DNA of 48,681 bases from Bacteroidales bacterium. GTDB taxonomy: Bacteria; Bacteroidota; Bacteroidia; Bacteroidales; UBA3824. The stretch covers positions 1 to 48,681 of the forward strand of contig JAEDDH010000025.1 of the NCBI GenBank assembly GCA_016293845.1. Direction: 5' to 3'. The number at the start of each line of letters is the position of its first letter. Position 1 is the first letter of the stretch. Positions 33,657-42,679 of this stretch are shown here, piece by piece. A program made the translations under genes and the position numbers. The notes under the pieces are model-generated. The model did no database searches and was not told the DNA's origin. It saw only the letters and a list, made by a program, of their open reading frames with translations.

Positions 33657-35681
33657 ATGACCAAGAACGAAATCCAATCCAAAATACTGCAACTCAGGGA
33701 GTTTCTTAATAGTTGCAATTATAAATACTATGTGCTGGCACAGCCCGATATATCAGACTATGAGTATGATATAAAGATGGCAGAGTTGCAAAAACTCGAA
33801 TCCGATTATCCCGAGTTTGACGACCCTAATAGTCCCTCCAAGCGTGTGGGCGATGATACCAATATTGAGTTTAAGCAGGTAACGCACAAATACCCAATGC
33901 TTTCGCTCGGCAACACTTACTCCGAAGGCGACCTCCGTGAGTTCGACGCCCGTATCCGCCGCCTTACCGACAAGCCGTTTACCTACGACTGCGAGTTGAA
34001 ATTCGACGGCACATCTATTTCGCTCACTTACAACCACGGGCAACTTATCCGCGCCGTTACTCGTGGCGATGGTGTCAAGGGCGACGATGTTACAGCCAAT
34101 GTGCGCACCATCAAGAGCATTCCATTAACTTTAAATAATACCACGCAATATCCTGATTTCTTTGAAATTAGGGGCGAAATTCTGATGCCTCACGCTTCGT
34201 TGCAGCGCCTAAATGCCGAACGCGAGGAGATTGGTGAGCCGCCTCTTGCCAATTGTAGAAATGCCGCTGCTGGTGCGCTCAAAACGCAAAATTCTGCCGC
34301 CGTTGCCAAGCGTGGTCTCGATTGTTACCTTTATTATTTGATGATGGATGCGCAGCCCACCGATTCGCATTTTGAAAATATGCAGTTGGCTAAATCGTGG
34401 GGCTTTAAAACTTCGGAACATGTGAAAAAGGCCTCTGACATATCTCAGGTGCTTGATTATATTGCTTATTGGGATCGCGAGCGCGAAAATCTCCCTTACG
34501 ATATCGATGGAATTGTTATAAAAATTGATTCCATTAGTCTGCGCGAACAACTCGGCTTTACCGCCAAAACTCCACGTTGGGCTATTGCCTACAAATTTAA
34601 GGCAGAGGAAGCCGCATCACCTTTAATATCAATTGATTATCAAGTAGGAAGAACAGGCGTGATAACCCCCGTTGCCAATCTTGAACCCGTGCATCTTGCT
34701 GGCACCACTGTTCGCCGTGCCACACTGCACAACGCTGACATTATCAAGAGTTTAGACCTTCATTATGGCGACACCGTTTTTATCGAAAAAGGCGGCGAGG
34801 TGATTCCAAAAATTACCCGTGTCGACATCTCAAAACGCAAACCCGGAGCGCAGCCGGTGAAGTATATCGAAAACTGTCCCGTTTGCGGAGCCACACTTGT
34901 GCGCAACGAAGGCGAGGCTGGTTCGTATTGCCCTAATTATCAGCATTGTCCGCCGCAAATTACCGGCAAAATCATACATTTTGTAACCCGCAAGGCAATG
35001 GATATCAATTGTGGCGAGGCTACTATCGAATTGCTTTATAAACAAGGACTTGTAAAATCTCCTGCCGACCTTTACGACCTTACCGCGCCGCAGATGGCAA
35101 GGCTTGAACGTTTTGCCGAAAAATCTGCCAAAAACTTCGTGGAGAGTGTGCGCAAATCTACGCAAGTACCTTTTGCTCGTGTGCTTTATGCCTTGGGAAT
35201 CAGGCATGTAGGCGAACAAGCCGCCAAAAATTTGGTAAAGCATTTTCATAATCTCGACAACATTATAAATGCCACCGTTGAGCAGATTGCCGAGGTCAAC
35301 GATATTGGCGAGGTAATGGCAGAGAGCATTTACCAATGGTTTCGCAACGAGGAAAACCTTTCGATGGTATGCCGTTTGCAAATGGCTGGACTTCAATTTG
35401 CAAGCAACCAAACCGAGGAAGATGCAGCACCTGTGAGCAATAGTCTTGCCGGATTGAACATCATCGTTACCGGTAGTTTTGCCACTCCGCAGCGCCGCGC
35501 CGAACTCGAACAGATGGTGGAGCAAAACGGCGGAAAACTTCAATCGGGTGTCAATGCCAAGACAAATTTTGTGGTTGCGGGCGACAAACCCGGCGCTTCA
35601 AAGATAGCCAAAGCCGAAAAACTCGGTACAAAAATCATCTCAGAAACAGAGTTTTTGACAATGATAGAACCTCAGGCATAA
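33657..35681 (+). CDS. ligA: NAD-dependent DNA ligase
   Basis: A 674-residue ligase that seals nicks in replication and repair. The adenylation-domain lysine is in CELKFDGTSISL (KxDG). The NAD-binding Ia domain opens KYYVLAQPDISDYEYD. The OB fold includes VGRTGVITPVANLEPV. A four-cysteine zinc finger (CPVCGATL ... CPNYQHC), helix-hairpin-helix repeats and a C-terminal BRCT domain (about 590-674, LNIIVTGSFATPQRRAELEQ) complete the normal architecture. The length is typical. It is monocistronic with its own promoter. Confidence 0.96.
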   Translation: MTKNEIQSKILQLREFLNSCNYKYYVLAQPDISDYEYDIKMAELQKLESDYPEFDDPNSPSKRVGDDTNIEFKQVTHKYPMLSLGNTYSEGDLREFDARIRRLTDKPFTYDCELKFDGTSISLTYNHGQLIRAVTRGDGVKGDDVTANVRTIKSIPLTLNNTTQYPDFFEIRGEILMPHASLQRLNAEREEIGEPPLANCRNAAAGALKTQNSAAVAKRGLDCYLYYLMMDAQPTDSHFENMQLAKSWGFKTSEHVKKASDISQVLDYIAYWDRERENLPYDIDGIVIKIDSISLREQLGFTAKTPRWAIAYKFKAEEAASPLISIDYQVGRTGVITPVANLEPVHLAGTTVRRATLHNADIIKSLDLHYGDTVFIEKGGEVIPKITRVDISKRKPGAQPVKYIENCPVCGATLVRNEGEAGSYCPNYQHCPPQITGKIIHFVTRKAMDINCGEATIELLYKQGLVKSPADLYDLTAPQMARLERFAEKSAKNFVESVRKSTQVPFARVLYALGIRHVGEQAAKNLVKHFHNLDNIINATVEQIAEVNDIGEVMAESIYQWFRNEENLSMVCRLQMAGLQFASNQTEEDAAPVSNSLAGLNIIVTGSFATPQRRAELEQMVEQNGGKLQSGVNAKTNFVVAGDKPGASKIAKAEKLGTKIISETEFLTMIEPQA

Positions 35682-35806
35682 AAAAACAACACAAAGCAAT
35701 ACTTTATATAGATAAACGTAAATATCTGATTAACATATTGATATAAAAGCAAAATAAAAAAGAATCAAAAAAAAATGCAGTTTTTTTTAAAAACATCGCC
35801 AAAAAG

Positions 35807-35838
35807 TTTGTTTAATTGAATAGAAATCACTTATTTTG
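35807..35838 (+). promoter_or_regulatory. probable promoter of rpmB cluster
   Basis: TTTG (35807-35810), about 20 bases, then TTATTTTG (35831-35838), one mismatch from TAnnTTTG. Confidence 0.4.
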
Positions 35839-35883
35839 CAGTCCGTAAAAAACAAGGATTAAAAAGAATAAAACGAAATAAAA

Positions 35884-36126
35884 ATGTCACGTATTTGTAC
35901 ACTTACCGGAAAGAAATTGCAGCGCGGAAACAACGTTTCGCACTCCAATAGAAAGACCAAGAGAACTTTTCTTCCCAACTTGCAGGTAAAAAAGTTCTAT
36001 CTTGAAGAAGAACAGCGTTGGATAACGCTCAAAGTATCAACAACCGCAATCAAGACTATTAGCAAGAAAGGCCTCAAAGCCTGTCTCGACGAAGCCGTAG
36101 AAAAAGGATACTTACTCGGCTACTAA
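35884..36126 (+). CDS. rpmB: 50S ribosomal protein L28
   Basis: An 80-residue large-subunit protein with the family opening MSRICTLTGKKLQRGNNVSH and KRTFLPNLQ. The zinc CxxC pairs of some L28 proteins are absent; only Cys5 remains. It leads the rpmB-rpmG-DUF4295 cluster typical of Bacteroidetes. Confidence 0.95.
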   Translation: MSRICTLTGKKLQRGNNVSHSNRKTKRTFLPNLQVKKFYLEEEQRWITLKVSTTAIKTISKKGLKACLDEAVEKGYLLGY

Positions 36127-36155
36127 TTAATTAACATTTAAAAAGTTAGAACAAA

Positions 36156-36338
36156 ATGGCAAAGAATAAAAACAGAGTACAGGTTATTTTGGAATGTACC
36201 GAGCAGAGAGAGAGCGGTGTTCCCGGTATTTCTCGCTATATCACAACCAAAAACAAAAAGAACACTCCCGCTCGTTTGGAGTTGAAAAAATACAATCCGT
36301 ACTTGAAAAAGTACACTATCCATCGTGAAATCAAGTAA
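36156..36338 (+). CDS. rpmG: 50S ribosomal protein L33
   Basis: A 60-residue large-subunit protein with VILECTEQRESGVPGISRY and NTPARLELKKYNP. It has a single Cys, so it is the zinc-independent form. It lies 29 bases after rpmB. Confidence 0.95.
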   Translation: MAKNKNRVQVILECTEQRESGVPGISRYITTKNKKNTPARLELKKYNPYLKKYTIHREIK

Positions 36339-36351
36339 AACTGTATAGACA

Positions 36352-36516
36352 ATGGCAAAGAAAGTAGTTGCAACCCTTAAAAAGGAAGACGCACAGGACA
36401 AAGCCCTCACACGTATCGTTAAGGCAGTTCGTTCGCCCAAAACTGGCGCTTACTGCTTCAAAGAGGCTATCGTTCCTCAGGCTAAGGCCAAAGAGGCACT
36501 CAAAGATTTGAAGTAA
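36352..36516 (+). CDS. DUF4295 small protein
   Basis: A 54-residue basic protein (MAKKVVATLKKEDAQDKALT at the start), too short for usual ORF lists. It follows rpmG by 13 bases, which is the conserved Bacteroidetes position of DUF4295. The family is probably ribosome-associated by context, but its role is not established. It ends just before a strong terminator. Confidence 0.88.
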   Translation: MAKKVVATLKKEDAQDKALTRIVKAVRSPKTGAYCFKEAIVPQAKAKEALKDLK

Positions 36517-36540
36517 ATCATATCTTTCGCAAAGGAATAT

Positions 36541-36570
36541 AAAAGCCGGAATCTAAAATTCCGGCTTTTG
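36541..36570 (+). terminator. terminator of the ribosomal protein cluster
   Basis: AAAGCCGGAAT pairs with ATTCCGGCTTT across a short loop, followed by TTTTG. Confidence 0.88.
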
Positions 36571-36698
36571 TGTGTTTAGGCAATTTTTTTTGATAAAACT
36601 GTCGGAATATCAAAAAATTGTATTATATTTACACTTGCAGAGTTATGTTATTTGTAATAATATAACTATCTGTAAATTAATGTATTAACTAAACGAAT

Positions 36699-37649
36699 AT
36701 GGGACTTTTCGGACTGTTTTCAAAAGAGAAGAAAGAAAGTTTGGACACTGGATTGGCTAAAACCAAGGAGAGTGTGTTCAAAAAAATTCAACGCGCCATC
36801 GTAGGCAAGTCGAAAGTTGACGACGAAGTGCTCGACAACCTCGAAGATGCGCTTATTACTTCTGATGTAGGCGTAGATACCACTTTGAAAATTATCAAAC
36901 GTTTGGAAGAACGCGTTGCCAAAGATAAATACGTGGGCACGTCGGAACTCAACAAAATTCTCAAAGAAGTAATAATCTCGCTCCTCAACGAGAACACCGC
37001 CAACAATTTTTCCGACAGCATAGCCACTAAGGACGGACTTCCGTATGTAATTATGGTTGTGGGTGTTAACGGCGCTGGCAAGACCACCACCATAGGCAAG
37101 CTCGCAAACCAATTTAAAAACGCTGGCAAGAAGGTATACCTTGGAGCCGCCGACACTTTCCGTGCCGCAGCCGTTGAGCAATTGGAAGTGTGGGCTCAAC
37201 GTGCCGATGTGCCTATTATCAAGCAAAATATGGGCGCCGACCCTGCATCGGTGGCGTTCGATACTCTTAATTCTGCCGTTGCTAATAAAGCCGACGTGGT
37301 GCTTATCGACACCGCAGGACGTTTGCACAATAAGGTTAACCTTATGAACGAACTCTCTAAAATTAAGCGAGTTATGACCAAGGTGATACCCGACGCTCCA
37401 CACGAAGTTCTCTTGGTTTTAGACGGCAGCACAGGTCAGAACGCATTTGAACAGGCCAAACAGTTTACCCTTGCCACCGAAGTATCGGCAATAGCCCTCA
37501 CCAAGTTAGACGGCACTGCCAAAGGCGGCGTGGTGCTCGGCATCAGCGACCAATTCAAGATTCCCGTTAAGTATATCGGAGTGGGAGAGAAGGTTACCGA
37601 CTTGCAACTGTTTGACAAAGAACAGTTCGTAGATTCGCTTTTTAACTAA
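36699..37649 (+). CDS. ftsY: signal recognition particle receptor FtsY
   Basis: A 316-residue SRP-family GTPase that docks SRP-ribosome complexes at the membrane. The NG domain shows VGVNGAGKTTTIGKLAN (G1), DTFRAAAVEQL, DTAGRLHNK (G3), TKLDGTAKGG (G4) and the closing GVGEKVTDLQLFD. The N-terminal acidic A-domain is short, as is usual in Bacteroidetes. It lies 20 bases before the dus gene, so the two likely share a transcript. Confidence 0.95.
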   Translation: MGLFGLFSKEKKESLDTGLAKTKESVFKKIQRAIVGKSKVDDEVLDNLEDALITSDVGVDTTLKIIKRLEERVAKDKYVGTSELNKILKEVIISLLNENTANNFSDSIATKDGLPYVIMVVGVNGAGKTTTIGKLANQFKNAGKKVYLGAADTFRAAAVEQLEVWAQRADVPIIKQNMGADPASVAFDTLNSAVANKADVVLIDTAGRLHNKVNLMNELSKIKRVMTKVIPDAPHEVLLVLDGSTGQNAFEQAKQFTLATEVSAIALTKLDGTAKGGVVLGISDQFKIPVKYIGVGEKVTDLQLFDKEQFVDSLFN

Positions 37650-37669
37650 TTGACTTTTAGAAACATATA

Positions 37670-38620
37670 ATGCCTACGGACAGAATTCCAATTTACTTGG
37701 CTCCATTGCAAGGTTTCACCGATGCAGTGTTCCGTTATGCATTTCAAAAGCATTTTGGCGGTGTGAAAAAGTTTTTCACGCCGTTTTTTCGTTTGGAGGA
37801 TGGTGAAATACGCCGCCGCGAACTACGTGATATTGAGTTGTCGATACGTTTGGGCAATGTAGAAAATCTTGTGCCGCAAATAATGGTTTCAGATTCTTGC
37901 GAGGCTGATATTCTTATTACTGCTCTTAATAATTTGGGTTTCAATAATATAGATACTAATTGCGGTTGTCCGTATCCTATGCTTAATCGCAAGTTTAAAG
38001 GTGCAGGCATACTTCCATATCCTGAAAAATTGTCTGCATTGTTGGATTCGCTCGCCAAATATTCCGACATACGGTTTTCGTTGAAAATGCGTCTTGGAAT
38101 GACCTCTCCCGATGAATGTCTTGCCCTTGTGGAGATTATAAACCGTTTTCCCTTTGAGCATATCACCATTCATCCTCGCACAGCCAAACAAAATTATGGC
38201 GGAGAAGTTGATTTAGAGGCATTTAAACGTTTCGCCACATTGTTGAAACACCCGATTGTATATAATGGCGATATACTTGATACTCGGCAAATTAACGATT
38301 ATTATCAAAACTATCCCTTTATCTCTGCCGTTATGATAGGTCGCGGCATATTGGCTAATCCTTTTTTGCCGATAGAATACGTAGAAAATTCACCTATACA
38401 AGATAAGAAATCAATATTTCTTGATTTTCACAACACCCTATTAACCACCTACTTAAAATATTCCGATGGCGGTGAGTCGCAAGTGTTAGACAAGATGAAA
38501 ACCTTTTGGGAATATTTTCTGCCCCCCTTTCCTCACAAAACCCGTAAACAGATAATCAAAAGTCGCACCTTGCACGAGTACGAGGGGTTTGTAATGATTG
38601 GAGTGAGGGGGATGGATTAA
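37670..38620 (+). CDS. tRNA-dihydrouridine synthase family protein
   Basis: A 316-residue FMN-dependent dihydrouridine synthase, reducing uridines in tRNA. The N-terminal APLQGFTDAVFRYAF, the catalytic-Cys region DTNCGCPYPML, the FMN-binding LKMRLGM, HITIHPRTAKQNYGG and VMIGRGILANPFLP are all present. Which Dus subgroup and tRNA position is not clear. It overlaps by four bases, stop to stop, the convergent AAA/nuclease gene. Confidence 0.9.
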   Translation: MPTDRIPIYLAPLQGFTDAVFRYAFQKHFGGVKKFFTPFFRLEDGEIRRRELRDIELSIRLGNVENLVPQIMVSDSCEADILITALNNLGFNNIDTNCGCPYPMLNRKFKGAGILPYPEKLSALLDSLAKYSDIRFSLKMRLGMTSPDECLALVEIINRFPFEHITIHPRTAKQNYGGEVDLEAFKRFATLLKHPIVYNGDILDTRQINDYYQNYPFISAVMIGRGILANPFLPIEYVENSPIQDKKSIFLDFHNTLLTTYLKYSDGGESQVLDKMKTFWEYFLPPFPHKTRKQIIKSRTLHEYEGFVMIGVRGMD

Positions 38621-40209
38621 CTCATCTCCTCAGTTTTCCAATCTGCAATGGTTCTTGTTTGCGACGAAAAAGTGATAGCCAATTTTACAATGGGCTTATC
38701 TTCTTCAAGTAAAGCCGCCTTGTAGTCGCGGTCGTCAATTTGGTCGATGGCTGATTTAACGCTTTGTTCGTATTTTAATTCAATTACATAATTCTTCTTG
38801 GGCAGTCGGAGAAGTAAATCAGATTTTCCGAGGGCGGTTTCCACATTGGCAGTAACATTGGCACCAAAAGAGGAAAGTATAGTGTAAATGATTGAATGAT
38901 AATGTTTTTCGTTCATATTGTTGAGCGAAAACGGAAACTTACGGAAAAATTTGTTCAAGGCATCTATAAAGGGGGGAAGGTTGTTTTCATTTACAAAATT
39001 AATGTATGCTTTTTTGAGCATTGTAACATCCGATATTTGGTAATTGTAGCGGTATAACACCTTAGCCGTTGATGATTTAACCTCTTCGTTTGGATACCCC
39101 AAAATGTACAAATTGTATTCCTGATTATATTCTTTGATGGTTAAGTAACCTGTTTGAAACAAAAATGGTACTAAGTCGGTAATTTTTTCAACAGGTTGGT
39201 TAAAACGATCTGAATCACATTCAATATCTTCGTAATCAGCCATTTGCAAATCAAACTTTCTGATTAGTTGTATCAATGATGAAGGTGTTGCCGACCCAAA
39301 CCAATAATCATCTAACACATTGTTGTTTAATGCTTTAATTACTGAGAACGGATTAAAGACATCTTGTTTTGCAAATGAAAAATGATATCCGTCGTACTTG
39401 TTTTTGAAATATTTGACCGTTTGTTCAAATGTGTATCCATTATAGTTGGCAAAATCTTGTATTCCCTCCTTCAACTGCGTCATCAATTCGTTTTGCGAAA
39501 TGCCGCAAACTGTCTCAAACTCAGGCATTAACGAAATATCTTGCAAATTGTTAAGTGTCGAGAAAATTGACATCTGCGAAAACTTGGTTATGCCTGTGAT
39601 AAACACAAAACGGATTATCGGGTCAAGTTTTTTTAGTGGCGAAAAGAGGTTATTCTTCTGTTCACGAATTTGGTCTTGCAATTTGTCGTTCTCAATTGCA
39701 TTCAACATTAGGGCATCATATTCGTCGATGATGATAGCCACTTTTTTGCCCGTAAGTTTGTAGGCTGCATCCACAATATTGCCCAAACGGACGTTAGAGA
39801 TGTCATCAATTTCCTTATTTCCCATTTTTTGAAGATTGTATTCTTCTTCGGAAATAAGCGAATATTGATGTTCGTATTCTGCCAAAACTCGCGAAAGATA
39901 TTTCTTAATGGCTTTAATATCAGTGGTTTTGCAATCGCTAAAATCGAGATGAATAACGGGATATTTTATCCATTCTTTTTCTAAATTCTCGATTTTTAAA
40001 CCTTTAAACAAATCTTTGCTTCCATTAAAATATTCTGTTAACGTGCTGCACATCACCGATTTACCAAATCGTCGCGGACGAGATAGAAACACATATCTAT
40101 ACTCGTTTACCATTTTATAAACTAATTCGGTTTTATCCACGTAAACGTAGTTGCCTTCAATGATATTTCTAAATGTCTGTGTGTCAACAGGATATTTTAG
40201 TTTTGCCAT
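38617..40209 (-). CDS. AAA-ATPase-like protein with PD-(D/E)XK nuclease domain
   Basis: A 530-residue member of the AAA-ATPase_like/DUF1703 family (PF09820 with PF08011). The N-terminus shows the standard KLKYPVDTQTFRNIIEGNYV, YVDKTELVYKM, then the P-loop SRPRRFGKSVMCST at about 43-56. Walker B is AIIIDEYDALM. The C-terminal nuclease-like core is NYVIELKYEQS with the ELK motif. These genes are abundant in Bacteroidetes; their function is unproven. The copy is intact and has its own promoter. It borders the restriction island. Confidence 0.88.
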   Translation of the reverse strand: MAKLKYPVDTQTFRNIIEGNYVYVDKTELVYKMVNEYRYVFLSRPRRFGKSVMCSTLTEYFNGSKDLFKGLKIENLEKEWIKYPVIHLDFSDCKTTDIKAIKKYLSRVLAEYEHQYSLISEEEYNLQKMGNKEIDDISNVRLGNIVDAAYKLTGKKVAIIIDEYDALMLNAIENDKLQDQIREQKNNLFSPLKKLDPIIRFVFITGITKFSQMSIFSTLNNLQDISLMPEFETVCGISQNELMTQLKEGIQDFANYNGYTFEQTVKYFKNKYDGYHFSFAKQDVFNPFSVIKALNNNVLDDYWFGSATPSSLIQLIRKFDLQMADYEDIECDSDRFNQPVEKITDLVPFLFQTGYLTIKEYNQEYNLYILGYPNEEVKSSTAKVLYRYNYQISDVTMLKKAYINFVNENNLPPFIDALNKFFRKFPFSLNNMNEKHYHSIIYTILSSFGANVTANVETALGKSDLLLRLPKKNYVIELKYEQSVKSAIDQIDDRDYKAALLEEDKPIVKLAITFSSQTRTIADWKTEEMS

Positions 40210-40232
40210 AACGCTTAGAAGATTTGTTTTTG

Positions 40233-40262
40233 CAAATATAGTTTTTTTTTCTGAAAAGGCAA
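40233..40262 (-). promoter_or_regulatory. promoter of the AAA/nuclease gene
   Basis: Minus-strand TTG (plus 40260-40262), 19 bases, then TATATTTG (plus 40233-40240). Confidence 0.6.
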
Positions 40263-40721
40263 TTTTTATGTTTAATTTATCCTAAAAACCGCAACTTCAA
40301 ATATAATGCGTAAATATTTCTTTTGCGCATAGGATTTGTTGCATTTAAGAAAAATAGGCGCATATAATAATCCCCGTACCCCCACAAAGCTACATTGGAC
40401 TATACGCTTAGAAATGTAAGCATATTGCCTATCCGCATTTCCAAAGGCACTGGTGTATGCCATGTTTTCGGCATAGATGTTGAACAAATGCCGTTTTGCC
40501 GGCTTTACCCCTTTTGTGGGAACGGAAATATAATTTCGCCAAAGGTTGTTATGTTTTGTGATTTTATTTGTGTCTTCGTAAAGTCGCTTTGATTTTTGCT
40601 TTTTGGGGAATCACAGCACTCATAAAAGTGAACAATTTTTCTTCAGCCATCTTCCATTATGTTATACGATTTATGCAGAAACTGTTTGATTTATTTATAT
40701 ATCCCTTCTATTTAAATCTCT
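40263..40721. other. intergenic region at island edge
   Basis: About 460 bases with no credible gene. Short frames on both strands look like decayed coding sequence rather than genes. I found no C-terminal part of a DUF4143 ATPase here, which would have been the missing half of 46715-47026. Confidence 0.35.
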
Positions 40722-42668
40722 TTAAATAATAAATCCAAATTCTTCCATCAACTTATCCAAAACTGGTTTGAATCCATCAAACCAAGCCTCATCAAAAGTT
40801 TTATAATGTTTCTCGATATGGCTTTTAATCTTTGACGCAGTTCCTTCTGTTATAACCCTAAAATCCTTGTGAGAAACTTTGGTATGGATTTCGTCAACTA
40901 TTGATCTGTAGGAATCAGTATGAAACAAATCCTCTACCATAAACCAAGTTGATTTGTCGTTACTTGGTTTATTGGGATTCTTTCTATTGGCAGGATCGCC
41001 AAAAACAGGAAGAACTGTTGAATAATTATCCTGATAAAATATATTAGACACCTTAGTTTCTGAATCTAATTTATCATAAATAGATTTCCAACCTTTGTAT
41101 CCTCCATCATCGAAATCAAAAAGGAAAACAATCTTATCCAACATATCAAGATTATCCTTAAAGAAATTCTCATACATTGGATAGGCATTACCCGCACTAT
41201 CCGCGGGCACAATTGTTACTGACTTCAATTTTTGATACCTGTTGTCTCTATTAGAGAATATAGATATGGCTTTCTCTAAATATCGTTTATCGTAAGGACC
41301 TTCCACAATCAAAATCTTCTTGGAACTAAGTACAAAAGCACCATCAAAATAATTGATTTCGCCACCTGTTAATTCTGATATTGATTTTAGTTTATCCAAC
41401 GACTCTTTTCTTCCATCCTTCATAAAAAAGGTATTTCTCTCCTCTACGTGATTCAAGAAAGTTGGAGAATGAGTTGTTACAAGACTATAATGACCAGTTG
41501 TGTTAATAACCTCAAGCATCTCAGATTTACGGGAAATGTGAACGTGAGAATCAGGCTCATCAAAAATGCACAAAGTTCTGTCAGAAGATAATATATTCTG
41601 AATTGTATAAACTTCGATTATCTTCTTCTCACCTTCGCTTAATGTATCCAAATTGCCCTTTGTTTGAAATTTAATATCAATATTTGTGATTACAAACACA
41701 CCAGACTTAACTGTACTCTGATATAAATAATTAAACAAAATTATCGAGTCAATTGGAGAACCTGCAACCTCGTAAGTATCTACAAAATTAACGAAATCTG
41801 ATTTTGTGTATGGAGTAAGATTCCTAATTTGCTTTACAAACTGTTTACAGGGAGTTTCCCTCCAAGTATCCAAGTTAGGCTGATTAATAGTAAATCTTAT
41901 CTCGCAATCGTCTGTGCCAATAATGCTATTGAGGAAATCCTGAATTTGTGTGTTGGTATTACTTTCATAGAGCAAGGTCAAGAAACAAATCGCCCACTCA
42001 TCTTTGGATATATATAGCATCTTGGGCAATTCGTAACTTGGAATCGTAGCAATTCTGCTACAATAATTCGTATATATGTCCTTAAATGAAGCCTCCCACA
42101 ATCGCTTATCCTCGCCACTATACGAGGCTATAAGATTTTGTGGAGTTACAATGCTCCTACCCGAAACTTCAGTTCCATCCTCAATATTGAATAATTGAAT
42201 TTTGGAATTGCCATCAGTCTGAGGAACCCTCAACGAATAAACCAATTTGTAACGAAAAGGCAAATACGGCCTTTTCTGATACAAACTCTTGAATATCAAA
42301 CAAACCGCCTCCAAAACATTGCTTTTACCTGAACCATTCAAGCCAATAAAACAAGAATAGTTTTCTGTGGCGGAAAAATCAATGTCAATATTATTCAAAT
42401 TTCGCCAATTATCGATTTTTAGACGATACAAATGAAAACCATTTGTATTAATTGGATACATACTTGTCAATTCAACATTAGTCCAAAGGTTTGGACAAGA
42501 GTCAATTGCAGGATTACAAGTAATACAATTCCTATTCAAGAAATTGTTGACTCTTGTAATATTACCAGAAGTTAAACGCTCACCACCACAAGACGAAAGC
42601 AATTCTCTTGCAGTTATTGAAACGTTTTCTCCGTTTTGAATTCTATCTATTATTTGTTGTTGCGTCAT
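40722..42668 (-). CDS. OLD-like ATPase with TOPRIM nuclease domain
   Basis: A 648-residue protein of the OLD (overcoming lysogenization defect) type. An unusual N-terminal part (1-75) with three cysteines (Cys48, 51, 58) precedes the ABC/SMC-like ATPase: Walker A GLNGSGKS at 109-116, signature LSEGEKK at 343-349, Walker B CIFDEPDSH at 367-375, and TTHSP at 398-402. The TOPRIM domain follows with ILIVEGPYD (Glu456) and VFLFDFDDGG (Asp518, Asp520), then WFMVEDLF. OLD proteins such as GajA cut DNA in phage defence; here the gene is last in a restriction operon, 11 bases after hsdS. Role by context: defence nuclease. Confidence 0.85.
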   Translation of the reverse strand: MTQQQIIDRIQNGENVSITARELLSSCGGERLTSGNITRVNNFLNRNCITCNPAIDSCPNLWTNVELTSMYPINTNGFHLYRLKIDNWRNLNNIDIDFSATENYSCFIGLNGSGKSNVLEAVCLIFKSLYQKRPYLPFRYKLVYSLRVPQTDGNSKIQLFNIEDGTEVSGRSIVTPQNLIASYSGEDKRLWEASFKDIYTNYCSRIATIPSYELPKMLYISKDEWAICFLTLLYESNTNTQIQDFLNSIIGTDDCEIRFTINQPNLDTWRETPCKQFVKQIRNLTPYTKSDFVNFVDTYEVAGSPIDSIILFNYLYQSTVKSGVFVITNIDIKFQTKGNLDTLSEGEKKIIEVYTIQNILSSDRTLCIFDEPDSHVHISRKSEMLEVINTTGHYSLVTTHSPTFLNHVEERNTFFMKDGRKESLDKLKSISELTGGEINYFDGAFVLSSKKILIVEGPYDKRYLEKAISIFSNRDNRYQKLKSVTIVPADSAGNAYPMYENFFKDNLDMLDKIVFLFDFDDGGYKGWKSIYDKLDSETKVSNIFYQDNYSTVLPVFGDPANRKNPNKPSNDKSTWFMVEDLFHTDSYRSIVDEIHTKVSHKDFRVITEGTASKIKSHIEKHYKTFDEAWFDGFKPVLDKLMEEFGFII

Positions 42669-42679
42669 TATTTACTTCT

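Noticed and set aside
40395..40592. 65-codon plus-strand frame at the island edge
   Set aside because: No start region, unusual Cys/Phe content and no recognised family; likely decayed sequence.
40722..42668. Gabija (GajA) protein
   Set aside because: The ATPase-TOPRIM layout is shared, but no UvrD-like GajB helicase follows and the operon partners are restriction genes.
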